8,072 nucleotides of DNA from Gammaproteobacteria bacterium (GTDB lineage: Bacteria; Pseudomonadota; Gammaproteobacteria; GCA-001735895). The stretch covers positions 1 through 8,072 of the forward strand of contig JANTFY010000099.1 of assembly GCA_024763185.1 (NCBI GenBank), given 5' to 3'. The notes beneath the pieces were generated by a model. It was not told where the DNA came from, did no database searches, and saw only the letters and a list, made by a program, of their open reading frames with translations. Each line of letters opens with the position of its first letter. Positions within the stretch are counted from its first letter, which is position 1. Both the position numbers and the translations under genes were made by a program. Of this stretch, positions 6,516-8,072 are shown one piece after another.

Positions 6516-8072
6516 GTGCCCACTAAAAAACAGTCTAAGCAAAAAGTATTTCATTTTAATGATGATCAGCAGCGTATTATGCAGGCCAGTCATCATGACC
6601 CTTTCGTTTATCTGGGGTTACACCGTGATAAAACGCAGGCCAGTTTCAGGGTTTTTGCACCGCATACAGAACAATTGTATTTTTCTGTTTCGCGGCAGCC
6701 TTTAACACGTATAAGCGACTCTGATTTTTTCGAATGGAAAGGCGCAAACAGCGACATCGATGATCATGCAAAACTCACCCGTATTACCGATTCGGGCCAT
6801 CAGTATGAGTTTTATGATCCCTACAGTTTCGCCCCGCAAATCAATGACTTCGATCTGCACCTGTTTGCTGAAGGTAAACACTGGCATATCTATCGATTAT
6901 TGGGCGCACATTGTAAAACCATCAACGGTATCGACGGTGTATTGTTTGCCACCTGGGCGCCGAGTGCCGAGCGGGTCAGCGTGATTGGTGATTTCAATAG
7001 CTGGGATGGCCGTACCCATGCGATGAGAAACCGTGGCGGCAGTGGCGTGTGGGAACTGTTTATTCCGGGTCTGCAGGACCAGGATCTGTATAAGCTGGAA
7101 ATTCGCCACCAGGGCAGCGGAAAAGTGTTCAGCAAGATCGACCCCTATGCGTCGGAATACGAGCAGCGACCGAAAACGGCCTGTATTATCAATCGACCCA
7201 GTAATTTTACCTGGGCTGATCAGGGCTGGATGCAGGCCAGGCAGGAAAAAAACTGGCTGCATACGCCGATGTCCGTTTACGAGGTACACCTGGGTTCATG
7301 GCAACGCGATGAGCAGGGGCAGTTTCTCGGTTATCGTGAGCTGGCGAAACGCCTGGTTGATTATCTGCAGCAGACCGGGTTTACCCATGTCGAGTTACTG
7401 CCGATTACCGAGCATCCGCTGGACGATTCCTGGGGTTACCAGACCACGGGTTATTTTGCCCCCACCAGCCGCTTCGGCAAACCAGATGATTTTCGTTTTT
7501 TTGTGGATAGCCTGCACCAGGCCGGTTTCGGGGTTATTCTGGACTGGGTACCCGCCCACTTTCCCAAGGACGAACATGCACTTGCCCGTTTTGATGGCAG
7601 TGCCTTGTATGAACATGAAGACCCGCGCAAGGGTGAACATCCGGACTGGGGTACACTGATTTACAATTTCGGACGCAATGAAGTGAAAAACTTTCTGCTG
7701 TCCAGCGCCCTTTATTGGCTGCAAGAATTTCACCTGGATGGTTTGCGTGTGGATGCCGTGGCATCGATGCTGTACCTGGATTATTCGCGAGAAGACGCTG
7801 GCTGGATTCCGAATATTCATGGCGGTAATGAAAACCTGGAAGCCATCGAGTTCCTGCGCGAATTGAATACCGTCACCCACAGTGAACATCCGGGTACCAT
7901 GGTTATTGCCGAGGAATCCACGGCCTGGCCGCAGGTCACCCGCCCCGTTAATCTGGGGGGGCTGGGTTTTTCCATGAAGTGGAACATGGGCTGGATGCAT
8001 GACAGCCTGGATTACATGCAGAAGGACCCTGTTCATCGTCACTTTCATCACAGCCAGCTGACCTTTGGCCTG
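6516..8072 (+). CDS. glgB: 1,4-alpha-glucan (glycogen) branching enzyme, GH13, 3'-truncated by window edge
   Basis: 519 codons are in the window and the frame stays open to the last base; E. coli GlgB has 728 residues, so about 200 are missing. The enzyme cuts alpha-1,4 chains and rejoins them as alpha-1,6 branches. Visible parts: N1 domain from HHDPFVYLGLH (about 25-35), the CBM48/N2 domain with ATWAPSAERV and FNSWDGR (about 145-165), the catalytic barrel from VYEVHLGSW (254-262), DWVPAHF (343-349), nucleophile Asp413 in DGLRVDAV and acid/base Glu466 in IAEEST. These two are 53 residues apart, as in E. coli (405/458). The sequence ends shortly before the expected SHDEVV motif. The start is GTG 6516: no in-frame ATG lies between it and the upstream TGA at 6465, and it gives an N-terminus of family length. 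Its ribosome binding site, AGG at 6502-6504, is weak and distant (11 bases). The first 20 residues are Lys/Gln-rich. Confidence 0.95.
   Translation, partial: MPTKKQSKQKVFHFNDDQQRIMQASHHDPFVYLGLHRDKTQASFRVFAPHTEQLYFSVSRQPLTRISDSDFFEWKGANSDIDDHAKLTRITDSGHQYEFYDPYSFAPQINDFDLHLFAEGKHWHIYRLLGAHCKTINGIDGVLFATWAPSAERVSVIGDFNSWDGRTHAMRNRGGSGVWELFIPGLQDQDLYKLEIRHQGSGKVFSKIDPYASEYEQRPKTACIINRPSNFTWADQGWMQARQEKNWLHTPMSVYEVHLGSWQRDEQGQFLGYRELAKRLVDYLQQTGFTHVELLPITEHPLDDSWGYQTTGYFAPTSRFGKPDDFRFFVDSLHQAGFGVILDWVPAHFPKDEHALARFDGSALYEHEDPRKGEHPDWGTLIYNFGRNEVKNFLLSSALYWLQEFHLDGLRVDAVASMLYLDYSREDAGWIPNIHGGNENLEAIEFLRELNTVTHSEHPGTMVIAEESTAWPQVTRPVNLGGLGFSMKWNMGWMHDSLDYMQKDPVHRHFHHSQLTFGL

Noticed and set aside
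6579..6581. ATG at codon 22 as the glgB start
   Set aside because: It would leave only three residues before the conserved HHDPF segment, shorter than the family N-terminus; the GTG at 6516 fits better, though its ribosome binding site is weak.
7033..7659. 208-codon plus-strand open frame inside glgB in another frame
   Set aside because: The glgB frame carries the conserved GH13 motifs throughout; the alternative product is rich in Arg, Cys and Pro with no recognisable domain.
7395..8051. Long minus-strand open frame (218 codons) opposite glgB
   Set aside because: It lies wholly antisense to glgB codons with clear catalytic motifs; its translation shows no family features and reads as a frame shadow.
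1..8072. Mobile element, CRISPR, tRNA/rRNA, phage or defence genes
   Set aside because: No transposase or integrase motifs, spaced direct repeats, or RNA gene sequences were seen; all coding space is explained by glucan metabolism genes and one lipoprotein.

Overview
The window is a gene-dense stretch of a bacterial chromosome devoted to glycogen (alpha-glucan) metabolism. Protein motifs and gene set point to a gammaproteobacterium, possibly one of the environmental or sulfur-oxidising lineages; that placement is an impression from the protein sequences, not a computed assignment. There are no mobile elements, tRNA or rRNA genes, CRISPR arrays or signs of recent transfer.

Layout from left to right. 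(1) Plus strand: the C-terminal 472 residues of an alpha-glucan phosphorylase of the short/actinobacterial type (GT35). One base later comes a small 147-residue lipoprotein of unknown function. (2) Minus strand, convergent with the lipoprotein gene: malQ (4-alpha-glucanotransferase, GH77), preceded in its own direction by a GH57 alpha-glucan-active glycoside hydrolase and by glgC (glucose-1-phosphate adenylyltransferase). The transcription order is glgC, GH57, malQ. The glgC and GH57 genes overlap by 11 bp and GH57 and malQ are 11 bp apart, so this is very probably one operon. (3) A short AT-rich divergent intergenic region (6331-6515) holding a perfect 9-bp-arm inverted repeat just ahead of the glgC ribosome binding site and an extended -10 promoter candidate facing glgB. 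(4) Plus strand: glgB (GH13 glycogen branching enzyme), starting at a GTG and running off the right edge after 519 codons.

Together the genes cover ADP-glucose supply (GlgC), branching (GlgB), chain disproportionation (MalQ), phosphorolysis (GlgP) and a further glucan-cutting or rearranging activity (GH57). No glycogen synthase (glgA) or debranching enzyme (glgX) lies in the window; glgA may be beyond an edge or elsewhere.

Most worth a second look: GlgC lacks the basic residues that bind fructose-1,6-bisphosphate in the E. coli enzyme, which suggests a different activator; the palindrome between glgC and glgB looks like an operator or leader hairpin; an uncharacterised lipoprotein is tied to the phosphorylase gene; and the role of GH57 in an operon that already has GH77 and GH13 partners is unknown. 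I did not find a clearly new multi-gene system.
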